Shown here piece after piece: positions 1-9,320 of a stretch of DNA of 64,000 nt. Source of the stretch: Pseudomonas kermanshahensis (GTDB lineage: Bacteria > Pseudomonadota > Gammaproteobacteria > Pseudomonadales > Pseudomonadaceae); assembly GCF_014269205.2 (NCBI RefSeq), contig NZ_JABWRY020000001.1, positions 3,100,001 through 3,164,000 of the forward strand, written 5' to 3'. The notes beneath the pieces are model-generated. The model saw only the letters and a list, made by a program, of their open reading frames with translations, was not told the DNA's origin and made no database searches. Numbering within the stretch: the first letter of the stretch is position 1; every line of letters begins with the position of its first letter. The translations under genes were made by a program, and so were the position numbers.

Positions 1-64
1 GGCCGGGGTGGGCGAAGGCCGGCACCGCCAGCATCAGCAGAAACAGGGCGAACGTCTTTTTCAT
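1..64 (-). CDS. ureJ: HupE/UreJ-family protein, N-terminal fragment (cut by window edge)
   Basis: Only the first 21 codons are present. They read as a signal peptide (MKK, a Leu/Phe-rich core, then AFA) followed by HPG, the usual mature N-terminus of HupE/UreJ membrane proteins, which begin with a His after cleavage. HupE/UreJ proteins are nickel or cobalt permease-like proteins linked to hydrogenase or urease. The gene starts 18 bases after the ureE stop, last in the visible urease operon, so nickel supply to urease is the likely role. The family call rests on a short sequence plus context. Confidence 0.7.
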   Translation of the reverse strand, partial: MKKTFALFLLMLAVPAFAHPG

Positions 65-82
65 CAGTAGCTCCAGGGCAGT

Positions 83-580
83 TCAGGAATGGGCAGGCAG
101 GCGCACGAATGGGTGGTCGTTGCCATGGCTGTGGCTATGGCTGTGCGGCGCGCTCTGGTAGGCGCCCGCCTCGGGTTCGAACGGTGCCAGTTCGGTTTCC
201 ACCGTCAGGCCCAGGCCACGCAGCATGTCGTCCAGCACATAGTCGTGCTGGTAGCGCAGCAGGCCAGGTTCGATCTGCAGCGGCACATGACGGTTGCCCA
301 GGTGGTAGGCGGCCCGTGCCAGCAAGTGCGGGTCGGCGCAACGTACCGTCGACACCGTTTCTGGTGCGGCCAGCACGCGAATGACCTGGCTGCCATCGGC
401 ATCGGCCAGCAGTTCACCGCCGCGCAGCAGGTGGCCGCGTGCGAGCATCAGCCCGGCGTCGCGGCCGTCGTCGAGGGTTACCCGCAGGCGGCTCTTGATG
501 CGGCTGTCCACATCCAGGGTGACGGTGCCGGTTTCGGCAAGCGAGCCAGGTTCGGTGACCCGGCGAGTCAGGACTATCAT
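83..580 (-). CDS. ureE: Urease accessory protein UreE (nickel metallochaperone)
   Basis: UreE delivers Ni2+ to the urease activation complex in the cytoplasm. The protein is 165 residues when started at the ATG at 578-580, which gives MIVLTRRV; the open frame upstream overlaps ureC and is not used. The C-terminus is a His-rich tail (repeated His-Ser pairs, then HGNDH), the typical metal-binding tail of UreE. The gene follows ureC by 10 bases and precedes ureJ, as in other Pseudomonas urease operons. The remaining activation genes ureF and ureG are not in view and probably lie beyond the left edge. Confidence 0.95.
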   Translation of the reverse strand: MIVLTRRVTEPGSLAETGTVTLDVDSRIKSRLRVTLDDGRDAGLMLARGHLLRGGELLADADGSQVIRVLAAPETVSTVRCADPHLLARAAYHLGNRHVPLQIEPGLLRYQHDYVLDDMLRGLGLTVETELAPFEPEAGAYQSAPHSHSHSHGNDHPFVRLPAHS

Positions 581-590
581 CTGTGCTCCT

Positions 591-2294
591 TCAGAACAGG
601 AAGTAACGCTGGGCGAGCGGCAGTTCGCTGGCCGGTTCGCACACCAGCAACTCGCCGTCGGCACGCACCTGGTAGGTCTGCGCATCGACTTCGATGACCG
701 GCTGCAAGGTGTTGTGGACCATGTCGGCCTTGCGCACCCGTCGGCAGCCGTGGGCCACACCGATCAGGCTGCGCAGGTTGAGTGCTTCGGCCAGGCCGCT
801 GTCCATGGCGGCCTGCGACAGAAAGGTCATCCGCGTGGCGTGCCGCGCCGCGCCCAAGGCGCCGAACATCGGCCGGTAGTGCACGGGTTGCGGCGTCGGG
901 ATCGAGCCATTGATATCACCCATGGGCGCGGTGACGATCATCCCGCCCTTGATCACCAAGGCGGGCTTGACCGCAAAAAAGGCCGGGGCCCACAGCACCA
1001 GGTCAGCCAGCTTGCCCACCTCCACGGAACCCACTTCATGGGCAATGCCGTGGGTCAACGCTGGGTTGAGGGTGTACTTGGCGATGTAGCGCTTGACTCG
1101 GAAGTTGTCGCTGTAACTGTTGTCCGGCGCCAAAGGCCCACGGCGCAGCTTCATCTGGTGCGCCACCTGCCAGGTGCGCAGCACCACTTCCCCCACGCGG
1201 CCCATGGCCTGGGAGTCGGACGAGGTCATGGCGAACGCACCCATGTCATGCAGGATGTCCTCGGCAGCGATGGTTTCGCGGCGGATGCGTGACTCGGCGA
1301 ACGCCACGTCCTCGGCGATGCTCGGGTCCAGGTGGTGGCAGACCATGAGCATGTCCAGGTGCTCGTCGACAGTGTTGACGGTGTACGGCAAGGTCGGGTT
1401 GGTCGAGGACGGCAGCACGTTGGCCTGCCCTGCAGCGCGGATGATGTCTGGCGCATGGCCACCGCCTGCGCCCTCGGTATGGAAGGTGTGGATGGTGCGG
1501 TCACCAATGGCCGCCAGGGTGTCTTCGATGCAACCGGACTCGTTGAGGGTGTCGGTGTGGATCGCCACCTGGATGTCCATTTCCTCGGCCACGCCCAGGC
1601 AACAGTCGATGGCTGCCGGGGTCGAGCCCCAGTCCTCGTGCAGTTTCAGGCCGACGGCGCCCGCCGCGATCTGCTCGCGCAATGCCTCGGGGCGCGACGC
1701 ATTGCCTTTGCCCAGCAGGCCAATATTGATGGGCAGGCTGTCGGCGGCCTGGAGCATGCGCGCCAGGTACCACGGGCCAGGGGTGCAGGTGGTGGCGTTG
1801 GTACCGGTGGCCGGCCCCGTGCCGCCACCGATGAAGGTGGTGACGCCGCTGGTAAGGGCCTCCTCCACCTGCTGCGGGCAGATGAAGTGGATGTGCGAGT
1901 CGATGCCGCCAGCGGTGACGATCTTGCCTTCGGCAGCGATCACCTCGGTGCCTGGGCCGACTGGCACGGTGACCCCTGGTTGCACATCGGGGTTGCCGGC
2001 CTTGCCAATGGCAGCGATGCGGCCGTGCTTGACGCCGATGTCTGCCTTGACGATACCCCAGTGATCGATGATCAACGCGTTGGTCAGCACCAGGTCCATG
2101 GCTTCGGCCGCCAGCATCTGGCCTTGCCCCATGCCATCGCGGATGACCTTGCCACCGCCGAACTTGACCTCTTCGCCATACACGGTGAAGTCTTTCTCGA
2201 CCTCCACCCACAGCGCGGTATCGGCCAGGCGCACGCGGTCGCCCACGGTGGGGCCGAACATGTCGGCATAGGCCTGGCGGGAAATACGGCTCAT
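591..2294 (-). CDS. ureC: Urease subunit alpha UreC (catalytic)
   Basis: Catalytic subunit of urease, hydrolysing urea to ammonia and carbamate. It is 567 residues, the standard length. All active-site residues sit at the canonical numbering: nickel ligands H134, H136, H246, H272 and D360, the bridging (to be carbamylated) K217, H219, and the mobile-flap pair C319/H320. The start ATG overlaps the end of ureB by four bases, indicating translational coupling. Nothing suggests inactivation. Confidence 0.98.
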   Translation of the reverse strand: MSRISRQAYADMFGPTVGDRVRLADTALWVEVEKDFTVYGEEVKFGGGKVIRDGMGQGQMLAAEAMDLVLTNALIIDHWGIVKADIGVKHGRIAAIGKAGNPDVQPGVTVPVGPGTEVIAAEGKIVTAGGIDSHIHFICPQQVEEALTSGVTTFIGGGTGPATGTNATTCTPGPWYLARMLQAADSLPINIGLLGKGNASRPEALREQIAAGAVGLKLHEDWGSTPAAIDCCLGVAEEMDIQVAIHTDTLNESGCIEDTLAAIGDRTIHTFHTEGAGGGHAPDIIRAAGQANVLPSSTNPTLPYTVNTVDEHLDMLMVCHHLDPSIAEDVAFAESRIRRETIAAEDILHDMGAFAMTSSDSQAMGRVGEVVLRTWQVAHQMKLRRGPLAPDNSYSDNFRVKRYIAKYTLNPALTHGIAHEVGSVEVGKLADLVLWAPAFFAVKPALVIKGGMIVTAPMGDINGSIPTPQPVHYRPMFGALGAARHATRMTFLSQAAMDSGLAEALNLRSLIGVAHGCRRVRKADMVHNTLQPVIEVDAQTYQVRADGELLVCEPASELPLAQRYFLF

Positions 2295-2608
2295 GCCCTG
2301 CCCTCCAGTGCGCCCATCACCTTGCCCTGGAAGCCATAGACCTCGCGCTTGCCGGCATAGGCAACCAGTTGCACGGTGCGGGCCTGGCCCGGTTCGAAGC
2401 GCACGGCGGTGCCGGCTGGAATGTCCAGGCGAAAGCCCAGGGTAGGCGCACGCTCGAACACCAGTGCGTCGTTGACCTCGTAGAAGTGGTAGTGCGAGCC
2501 GACCTGCACGGGCCGGTCGCCGTGGTTGGCCACGCTGACGCTCACCGTCGCGCGGCCGCTGTTGAGCTCGATGTCGCCGGCGGCGACCTGGATTTCACCT
2601 GGGATCAT
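2291..2608 (-). CDS. ureB: Urease subunit beta UreB
   Basis: Small structural subunit of the urease heterotrimer. I start it at the ATG at 2606-2608, giving MIPGEIQVA, the standard UreB N-terminus, and 105 residues. An AGGAG ribosome binding site lies about 8 bases upstream. A longer in-frame extension of 12 codons exists but lacks this support. It overlaps the ureC start by four bases and follows ureA by 19 bases, giving the usual ureA-ureB-ureC order. Confidence 0.96.
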   Translation of the reverse strand: MIPGEIQVAAGDIELNSGRATVSVSVANHGDRPVQVGSHYHFYEVNDALVFERAPTLGFRLDIPAGTAVRFEPGQARTVQLVAYAGKREVYGFQGKVMGALEGRA

Positions 2609-2627
2609 GCTGGGCTCCTGGGCTGTA

Positions 2628-2930
2628 TCAGACGATAGGGTCATGCACGGTCACCAGTTTGGTGCCATCGGGGAAGGTCGCCTCGACCTGCACGTCGTGG
2701 ATCATTTCAGCGACGCCGGGCATAACTTGCTCATGGCTCAACACTTCACGGCCCAGGCTCATCAGCTCGGCCACCGTGCGGCCATCCCGGGCGCCCTCGA
2801 GCACGGCGGCACTGATCAGCGCCACCGCTTCCGGGTAGTTGAGTTTCAGGCCGCGGGCCAGGCGCCGCTCCGCCAGCAACGCGGCGGTGAACAGCAGCAG
2901 TTTGTCTTTCTCTCTTGGGGTCAGCTCCAT
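2628..2930 (-). CDS. ureA: Urease subunit gamma UreA
   Basis: Smallest structural subunit of urease. It starts at the ATG at 2928-2930 (MELTPREK), giving exactly 100 residues, the family norm; the frame runs 24 codons further upstream over the end of ureD and is not needed. Internal motifs such as [10 protein letters not shown] and the C-terminal [12 protein letters not shown] are characteristic of UreA. It lies between ureD and ureB in a tight operon. Confidence 0.97.
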   Translation of the reverse strand: MELTPREKDKLLLFTAALLAERRLARGLKLNYPEAVALISAAVLEGARDGRTVAELMSLGREVLSHEQVMPGVAEMIHDVQVEATFPDGTKLVTVHDPIV

Positions 2931-2940
2931 GGCGCTTCTC

Positions 2941-3774
2941 TCAGGTAGCCCAGATACGCGGCGGGCATGCCGGTAGGCCGAGGACGGCCGGGCGCAAGGC
3001 ATGCCAGAGGCGTTGCAAGGTGTGTTGCAGGTGTTGGTTGTCGTGGTCGAGCAGGCGGATGACCAGCAGCGAGCCGATCAGGGTGGCGCCAGCGGGGTTG
3101 TCCAGCTCATCGAGCAAGGCCCGGACGTGGTCCAGCAGCGCAGGGTCCGCCGGGGCGGCGCAAAAGGTGGCGACCAAGGGATGCCCACCGAGCTTGCCTA
3201 ATTGCCCGCCTTCGATGCGCAGGCGCTCGTACAGGCCTGGGTCATCGGGCATTTCGATGTGCAAGCGGCTGTCGAGGGCGCCGTGATCGAAGCGCTCATT
3301 CATCACCGGGCGGCCCAGGCACAGGGTTTCCCAGGCCAGCAACCGGGCGCCTGGCGCCAGGGTGAAGCGGCTGTCGAGGCTGGCACGGGCACCGGCGAAG
3401 AAAATGCTGTCTTGAGGCAGCCATTCCAGGGTGCTGTCGGCGGCCAGGTGAAAACGCTGGGCCAGCCGTGCGGTGGGGCCAATGCTGCGGTAGAACTTGC
3501 TCGCGCCGGGCATGGTCAGCAAGGCGTGGCTGCCAGGTTCAAGGTGGATGTCGAGTTCCAGCCGGTCACCGGCAACGATGCCGCCGGGCGGATGCAGCAC
3601 ATAGACATGGCACGGCGCGCCCTCGGGATAGAAAGGCCGCTGCACCAAAAGAGGTCCAAAATGCCGCCGCGCACCAAGGCGGGTCACACCGTCGCGATGG
3701 GTAAAGCGCAACTGCAGGAAGGCGCTCCAGCCTGCGTCGTCTTGTTGTTGTTCGATCTGCTCCGCGAGCGACAT
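2941..3774 (-). CDS. ureD: Urease accessory protein UreD (activation scaffold)
   Basis: UreD (UreH) binds apo-urease and, with UreF and UreG, guides nickel and CO2 into the active site. I start it at the ATG at 3772-3774 (MSLAEQIE), giving 277 residues, a normal size. Recognisable family segments include [15 protein letters not shown] and [13 protein letters not shown]. It is the first gene of the visible operon, 10 bases upstream of ureA. The upstream region carries no other gene for 370 bases and should hold the operon promoter. Confidence 0.94.
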   Translation of the reverse strand: MSLAEQIEQQQDDAGWSAFLQLRFTHRDGVTRLGARRHFGPLLVQRPFYPEGAPCHVYVLHPPGGIVAGDRLELDIHLEPGSHALLTMPGASKFYRSIGPTARLAQRFHLAADSTLEWLPQDSIFFAGARASLDSRFTLAPGARLLAWETLCLGRPVMNERFDHGALDSRLHIEMPDDPGLYERLRIEGGQLGKLGGHPLVATFCAAPADPALLDHVRALLDELDNPAGATLIGSLLVIRLLDHDNQHLQHTLQRLWHALRPAVLGLPACPPRIWAT

Positions 3775-4143
3775 CCTGCGGCCCCTGATATCCGTGGCCT
3801 GGTGGCCGTTTAGAGGGCCAGGCAGGCGGCGCTTGAGGGCTGCCAGCCTGACCACTCGATCAAATTCTCAGGCTGGATATAGCAGGTTGCGGGCCAACTA
3901 CGCAGGTGAACAAAAATGAAATCGTCAGCGCGACCGCTCTGGCATCGGGCACACAGGGGTGGCGCGCACAAAGCGAGGGCGCACGAAGGCCCTGTTTCGG
4001 TGCCCGAATGTAATGAGCTCTGTTTTTTCTAGGAGCAGCCTTTTGCTGCGAAGAGGCCGGTGTAAGCACCTGCAATCTCCACTGCTTACAACGGCCTCTT
4101 CGCAGCACAAGGCTGCTCCTACAGACAGCTAGGCAGTGAGGCT
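3775..4143. other. Gene-free region upstream of ureD
   Basis: This 369-base stretch lies between the start of ureD and the end of the recombinase gene. The part next to ureD (about 3790-4020) should contain the urease promoter, but I could not pick out convincing -35 and -10 boxes. The distal part is occupied by the REP-type hairpin at 4031-4120. No coding frame in it resembles a known protein. Confidence 0.6.
4031..4120. repeat. Inverted pair of Pseudomonas REP-like elements
   Basis: Two 29-base arms (4031-4059 and 4092-4120), carrying AGGAGCAGCC and AGAGGCC and their complements, face each other with one mismatch. An inner pair of 8-base arms (TGTAAGCA at 4061-4068, TGCTTACA at 4083-4090) extends the stem. 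The arms match the style of extragenic REP elements common in P. putida genomes (GGAGCAGCC, CTTCGC). It sits between the 3' end of the recombinase gene and the urease promoter region and may serve as a transcription boundary. Confidence 0.8.
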
Positions 4144-5058
4144 TCAGTAATCGAAGCGGTCTACCGCCCGCCGCCGTTCGTTGTCATCCCGGCGATCGTA
4201 ACTGGCCGTGGTCTGGATATTGGCATGGTGCGCGAGCTTCTGGGCAATCGACAGGTCGTGCTCTTCAATAACCCGGGTGATGAATGCACGGCGAAAATCA
4301 TGGGGCATGATCTTCACACCCACCTGGGCACCGCGTTGGCGCGCAATGTAGTAGATCGCATGCTTGGTGATGCGGGCGCGGGTAATGTGGTTGCCCCGGC
4401 GAATGCGGTTGAACAGGAACGGGTCGTCCGCTGCCCCCTCCGGCAAATCGTTGCGACGCAGGTCCAGCCACGCCTGCAGCTTTTCGAACGCCCAAGGCGG
4501 CGCATACTTGATCAACTGCCGGTTGCCCTTGCCCAGTACCTGCAGGCTGCGAGCGTCGAAGTCGACCTGGTCCAGGTCGATGTCGACCGACTCCGACTTG
4601 CGCATGCCGGTGCCGTACAGCAAGGCAATGATCGCCGCGTCCCGCACACCTTGCGGCCGAGGGTCGGCCGCGCACACGTCCATCAACTCACGGATCAGGC
4701 TGCGCCGCAGGTTGCGCCCCGGTGGCAGGCGGCTACCGGTCGCCGGCTTGACCTCGCGGATCCTCAACAGCTGCTCATGGTCGATCAGGCCCTGGCGCCA
4801 CGCCTCGTTCATCACCCCACGCACCGCATTCACATACAGCGACGAACTGTTAGGGGCGTACCCATCCTCGCGCAATGCCGCTACCAAGCCGATCACATGC
4901 CCAGGTTCGAGCAAGTGCCACGGTACATCGACAAGGTTGCAGTCGACGAAACCCAGCCGGTCGGCCGCGTCCTGAAGGATGTAGCGCATGGTTTGCTGGC
5001 TCGACGGTGCCAGGCGGGCCATGTACTGCAGCAGCGGGTTTTTCGAGAGATCGGTCAC
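4144..5058 (-). CDS. Tyrosine recombinase / phage-type integrase
   Basis: A 304-residue site-specific recombinase. The N-terminal SAM-like core-binding domain spans roughly residues 1-105 and the catalytic domain 115-300. The full catalytic set is visible: R153 (in GMRKSE), K177 (LGKGNR), H253 and R256 (HDFRR), H278 (HHANIQ) and the nucleophile Y287 (ASYDRR). It starts with GTG at 5056-5058, with AGGA 8 bases upstream. No prophage, transposon or obvious attachment site adjoins it, so it is either a chromosomal recombinase or the remnant of a lost element. Confidence 0.9.
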   Translation of the reverse strand: MTDLSKNPLLQYMARLAPSSQQTMRYILQDAADRLGFVDCNLVDVPWHLLEPGHVIGLVAALREDGYAPNSSSLYVNAVRGVMNEAWRQGLIDHEQLLRIREVKPATGSRLPPGRNLRRSLIRELMDVCAADPRPQGVRDAAIIALLYGTGMRKSESVDIDLDQVDFDARSLQVLGKGNRQLIKYAPPWAFEKLQAWLDLRRNDLPEGAADDPFLFNRIRRGNHITRARITKHAIYYIARQRGAQVGVKIMPHDFRRAFITRVIEEHDLSIAQKLAHHANIQTTASYDRRDDNERRRAVDRFDY

Positions 5059-5134
5059 AACGTGAATCCTGTAGCGACGCTTGGACCGGTACGGGGGCAG
5101 CCAAAGCGTGAAGCGAGTCTATTCGACATGAAAG

Positions 5135-5170
5135 CAAGCCCAAATGACAACGCATGGCCATTCGGGCTTG
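5135..5170 (-). terminator. Stem-loop downstream of the helicase gene
   Basis: Arms at 5135-5146 and 5159-5170 pair over 12 bases with one mismatch (CAAGCCC against GGGCTTG at the outer ends). Read on the minus strand it is followed by CTTTC, a poor U-tract. It is the best terminator candidate for the FAN1-helicase operon before the recombinase gene. Confidence 0.4.
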
Positions 5171-5319
5171 GAGCAGTGCCATCACCTTGATATTCAAGGG
5201 GTTTGAAGACGGCGCGGAGGGTAATGTTACCCCAACTGACGCCCGCATAACGAACCCAAGCCCGCCTACCCGTCCACAGCTTGACCAGCAGTGAACGGCG
5301 CCAAGGGCAGCGGCAAGCG

Positions 5320-7581
5320 TCACGCACCGCCCGACCGCCACCAACTGGGAAACATTTGCTGAACCCGTGGTTCGGCAAAGCGTTCGTCGATCAACACCAG
5401 CACGCCTTGGTCCTGGTCCCCCCGAATGACCCTGCCCGCCGCCTGAATGACCTTGCGCACGCCTGGGTAGAGGTAGGCGTAATCAAAGCCTGCGCCAAAC
5501 TGGCGCCCCAGGCGCTGCTTGAACTGCTCGTTGACAGGGTTGACCTGGGGCAGCCCGAGGGTCGCGACAAACGCCCCGATCAAGCGCGTGCCGGGTAAAT
5601 CGACCCCTTCCCCGAACGCGCCCCCCAGCACCGCAAAACCCACCCCGCAGCCATCCGCTACGAAGCGGTCGAGAAATGCCTGACGCGCCTCTTCATCCAT
5701 GCCTGCCGCCTGCGCCCACAGGGGAATGTCGGCATGCCGCTCTGCCAGCAAGCCGGCCACCTGCTGCAGGTATTCGAAGCTGCTGAAAAAGGCCAGGTAG
5801 TTACCGGGCATGCGCTGGTACTGCTCGGCGATCAGCTCGACGATTGGCGCCAGCGAAGCCTGGCGTTCTCGGTAACGGGTCGAGACCTGGCTGGCGATGC
5901 GTACTTCGAGTTGTTCGGCGCGAAACGGCGCTGCCACCTCCAACCAGGCCGTGTCGGCCGGCATGCCGAGCAAGTCGCTGTAGAAATGCCGAGGGCTCAG
6001 CGTGGCGGAAAACAGCGTCACACTGCGCGCCGCCTGCATGCGTGGGGCCAGCAGCCGCGCCGGGGTGACATTGCGCAGGCACAGGGTGGCCAGGCGCCGC
6101 TTGCGCTGGCCTTCGCGCTGGCTGATGTCGAAGATGAAATGCTCGTCGAACAATTCAGCCACCCGGCTGAACTGCAACGCCTGGTAGAAGAACTGCAGCA
6201 CTTGCGCATCTACCTCGGCTGGTGCCTGATTCATGCGCTCCTGGATCAGCCCGATGCACTGCTGCAGGGCGCGTATGAAGGCCTCCGGCAACTGCTCGCT
6301 GGCCTGATACGGTGCACGCTGCTCTTTGTACAACGCGTTCCACTGCCGGTTGAGGCGGTCCAGCGCACGGGTCAGCCCTTGCGGTTTGCTCTGGCGCAAG
6401 GCGAGCAACTGGCTTTGATCGAGGCTGGCGCTGTACATGCCGCGACCGCGCTCGACCAAGTTGTGCGCTTCGTCCACCAGCACCGCCACCCGCCATTGGT
6501 TAGCCTGGGCCAAGCCGAACAGCAAGGCATGGGCATCGAAGTAATAGTTGTAGTCGGCCACCACCAGGTCGACCCAGCGGGCCATTTCCTGGCCCAGGTA
6601 ATAAGGGCAAACCTGATGCGCCAAGGCCACCTCGCGCAGGCTGGCACGGTCCAGCAACGGCACCCCTGCTGCTGCCTCGCGCGCGGCGGGCAGGCGGTCG
6701 TAGAAGCCTTGCGCCAACGGGCAGGACTCGCCATGGCAGGCTTTGTCGGGGTACTCGCAGGCCTTGTCGCGGGCGATCAGCTCCAAGGTGCGCAAGGCCG
6801 GTTGCGGCGTGGCATCGGTGATCTGGCGCATGGCATCGAGGGCCAGCGCACGGCCCGGCGTCTTGGCCGTCAGAAAGAACACTTTGTCGAGCTGCTGCGG
6901 CACCATCGCCTTGAGCAACGGGAACAAGGTGCCCAGGGTCTTGCCGATACCGGTACTGGCCTGAGCCATCAGGCATCGGCCGGTGCTGACAGCCTTGTAC
7001 AGGGTCTCGGCCAATTGCCGCTGGCCCTGGCGGAATTGCGCATAGGGAAACCCCAGCGCCTGCAGATCGCGGTCACGCTCGGCCAGTCGGCCTTGCTGAC
7101 GCTGCGCCCAAGCCAGAAAGCAGCGGCACTGGGTATCGAAGAACGCTTGCAGCGCGGCAGCCGTGTGGTGCTCGCTGATCAGCGTCTGGCCGTCGCTGTC
7201 CACGTCCAGGTAGACCAGGGCCACTTCGATGGCCGGCAATTGCCGCGCTTGGCACATCAACCAGGCGTAGACCTTGGCCTGGGCCCAGTGCAGTTGGCGA
7301 TGGTTGGCCGGCTGGCGCGTAAGGTCGCCGCGGTAGGTCTTTATCTCTTCCAAGCGGTTGCAACTGGGGTCGTAACCGTCGGCTCGGCCTCGCACCCGCA
7401 GGCTTTCGAACTGCCCCTCAAGGGCCACCTCCGACTCGTAATCGGCCGCACGCCGCGCCACTACCCGACGGTGCCCCTCGATGCCTTCCTGGGCCGTGGG
7501 CGACGGGGTAAAGCGCAGGTCCAGGTCGCCAACCTTGGCACTGAACTCGCACAGGGCACGCACCGCCACGCTGTAGCTCAC
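5320..7581 (-). CDS. XPD/DinG-like Fe-S helicase with N-terminal Cas4-like nuclease domain
   Basis: A 753-residue superfamily 2 DNA helicase. The first ~110 residues look like a PD-(D/E)XK nuclease of the RecB/Cas4 type (D68 in GRADGY, E79-I-K81, then QLHWAQAKVYAWL). The helicase core follows: Walker A GIGKT (211-215), four cysteines fit for a 4Fe-4S cluster (C275, C282, C287, C325), the DEAH box (370-373), and a C-terminal AAGRVIRG motif VI. The start is GTG at 7579-7581, overlapping the stop of the FAN1 gene (GTGA), so the two are translationally coupled. DNA repair is the inferred role. Confidence 0.88.
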   Translation of the reverse strand: MSYSVAVRALCEFSAKVGDLDLRFTPSPTAQEGIEGHRRVVARRAADYESEVALEGQFESLRVRGRADGYDPSCNRLEEIKTYRGDLTRQPANHRQLHWAQAKVYAWLMCQARQLPAIEVALVYLDVDSDGQTLISEHHTAAALQAFFDTQCRCFLAWAQRQQGRLAERDRDLQALGFPYAQFRQGQRQLAETLYKAVSTGRCLMAQASTGIGKTLGTLFPLLKAMVPQQLDKVFFLTAKTPGRALALDAMRQITDATPQPALRTLELIARDKACEYPDKACHGESCPLAQGFYDRLPAAREAAAGVPLLDRASLREVALAHQVCPYYLGQEMARWVDLVVADYNYYFDAHALLFGLAQANQWRVAVLVDEAHNLVERGRGMYSASLDQSQLLALRQSKPQGLTRALDRLNRQWNALYKEQRAPYQASEQLPEAFIRALQQCIGLIQERMNQAPAEVDAQVLQFFYQALQFSRVAELFDEHFIFDISQREGQRKRRLATLCLRNVTPARLLAPRMQAARSVTLFSATLSPRHFYSDLLGMPADTAWLEVAAPFRAEQLEVRIASQVSTRYRERQASLAPIVELIAEQYQRMPGNYLAFFSSFEYLQQVAGLLAERHADIPLWAQAAGMDEEARQAFLDRFVADGCGVGFAVLGGAFGEGVDLPGTRLIGAFVATLGLPQVNPVNEQFKQRLGRQFGAGFDYAYLYPGVRKVIQAAGRVIRGDQDQGVLVLIDERFAEPRVQQMFPSWWRSGGA

Positions 7582-9227
7582 GCCGCCTCGCTCCAGCGCA
7601 CATGGCACACTGCAACGGGCAAACCTTGGGCACGGCAAAACTCTAGCCAGCGTAATTGGTTGTCTTGCAGGCGGTCGCCCGGCCCCTTGACCTCGACCAT
7701 GCGGTAGCCGCCCTGCTCGGGCCAGAACTGGATCAGATCAGGCATCCCGGCGCGGTTGTTGCGGATGTCCTGCAACAGGCGCAGAAAGCACTGCTTCAGG
7801 TGCGCGGCCGGCAGGCAAGCCAGTGCCTGTTCGAGCAAGGCTTCGCTGAGCATCGGCCAGAACACGAACGGCGACTGCAGGCCGTGCTTGGCGGCGTAGC
7901 AATCGAGAATGGCCTGGCGGTGGCTACCCTCGTCGAGCCGCCCCAGGCAGCGGTCGAACAACGCACTGCGCCGTTGCTGGAAGTCGCTGTCGTGCAGGTC
8001 TTGTGGCGCGGCCTGGAACGGGTTGAAAAAGGCACCCGGTACCGGCGCGAAAATAGCCTCCCAGCACAACAGGCCGAACAAGCTGTTGAACAGTGTGTTT
8101 TCCACGTAATGGACCTGCCCGCCGGCCTCGGCCAAGTGCTGGCGCACAGCCTCCTCCACACCCAGGGCTGCGTGTTCACGCGGCAGCTCAAGTTCGATCA
8201 AGTGCAGCGGCGCAGCACGCTGGCGACGTTGTGGCGGGCCGCCAAGTTTGCGGGCCAGGCGCGGCAGCATGCGTTCGAGCGCCTGCACCTCCAGCGCATT
8301 GGCCGGGGCCGCGGCCAGCTGCTGTGCCAGCGCATGGGCCTGCGGCCATTGTTCGCTACGTTCCAGTACACGCACCTGACGGATTCGCGCTTGCGCATGG
8401 CTGCACTGGCCGTAGACAGCCATGGCCTGGTCCCAGTCGCCCTGGCGCTCGCATTGCTGGCCCAGGGCAAACAGCAGGCGCGCATGGCGCCGGGCCAACC
8501 AAGGGTTGTCACTGTGCAGCCCTGCCATCGCACCCAGGATCGACAGCGGGTCATCGCCCTGCTCCAGGCGCTCGGCGCACTGGTGCAGCGCCATGGCCAG
8601 ATCGACCTCGGCGCGATGGCGCAAGGCGCGCGAATCGGTGCTGAAAGGCACGTGCTCGTAGCGCAGCAAGCCCAGGTCGGCGAGCACGAAGTCCGACCAG
8701 TCCTGGTAAAGGTTGCCGAAGAACAACAGGCGCATGCGGTCACACAGCGGCTGCAGGCACCACTGGAAAATGCGCACGTCACTGCCGGGGAACCACGCCT
8801 GCAATGGCCTGGCCGTTAGCCCCAGGGGTTGAAGCTGTGCGAGCAAGTCGTGCTTGGCGGCGCGCGGCCGGCTCAATTGGGCGGCGAAGCACGAAGCCAG
8901 TTCGTCCTTGCGCAGCAAGCTGAACAGCTGCTCCAGCTCCAGATGCGCAGGCTCCCGAACCCAACCCAACGCCTGCAACGGCTGCAAGGCCAGCGCGGTG
9001 TCGCCGATCTCGGCATAGGTCAGCTTGTCACTGCGAAACAGCTCGCCCTTGCGCATGACCATACGCACCATCAAGGCCTGCGCCGGCGCGTCCAATTGCG
9101 CAAACGCCTGGATGAACGCCAGCTCCTGGTCATCGAGCAGGTCTTCATAGCGCTGCTCGACCCATAGCAGCACCTGGCGGAAGTTATGCAGGTAATAGAA
9201 CGGGTCGTCGACAGAATGGGCGATCAC
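7578..9227 (-). CDS. FAN1-type structure-specific nuclease (VRR-NUC domain)
   Basis: A 549-residue protein, the size of bacterial FAN1, a 5' flap endonuclease acting on interstrand-crosslink and branched DNA. The N-terminal part (from SVDDPFYYLHNF) and a central helical repeat region match the family. The C-terminal VRR-NUC core shows GMPDLI followed by MVEVKGPGDRLQ and NQLRW, the D...ExK...Q catalytic pattern. The start is GTG at 9225-9227 with no good Shine-Dalgarno, so translation may be weak. It is the first gene of a two-gene unit with the helicase. Confidence 0.9.
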   Translation of the reverse strand: MIAHSVDDPFYYLHNFRQVLLWVEQRYEDLLDDQELAFIQAFAQLDAPAQALMVRMVMRKGELFRSDKLTYAEIGDTALALQPLQALGWVREPAHLELEQLFSLLRKDELASCFAAQLSRPRAAKHDLLAQLQPLGLTARPLQAWFPGSDVRIFQWCLQPLCDRMRLLFFGNLYQDWSDFVLADLGLLRYEHVPFSTDSRALRHRAEVDLAMALHQCAERLEQGDDPLSILGAMAGLHSDNPWLARRHARLLFALGQQCERQGDWDQAMAVYGQCSHAQARIRQVRVLERSEQWPQAHALAQQLAAAPANALEVQALERMLPRLARKLGGPPQRRQRAAPLHLIELELPREHAALGVEEAVRQHLAEAGGQVHYVENTLFNSLFGLLCWEAIFAPVPGAFFNPFQAAPQDLHDSDFQQRRSALFDRCLGRLDEGSHRQAILDCYAAKHGLQSPFVFWPMLSEALLEQALACLPAAHLKQCFLRLLQDIRNNRAGMPDLIQFWPEQGGYRMVEVKGPGDRLQDNQLRWLEFCRAQGLPVAVCHVRWSEAA

Positions 9228-9320
9228 GGGGCAAAGTCGGGCAGTGAATATGGGTACTGGTTATACATACAGATACCCACACCTGACAAGTGCCGTAGGT
9301 CCAGTGGCGCAGTAGGGCTG

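Noticed and set aside
5734..7707. A 657-codon frame on the plus strand opposite the helicase gene
   Set aside because: It is the GC-driven mirror of the real helicase, with no family features; similar long mirror frames occur opposite 9321-10637 and 13057-14637.
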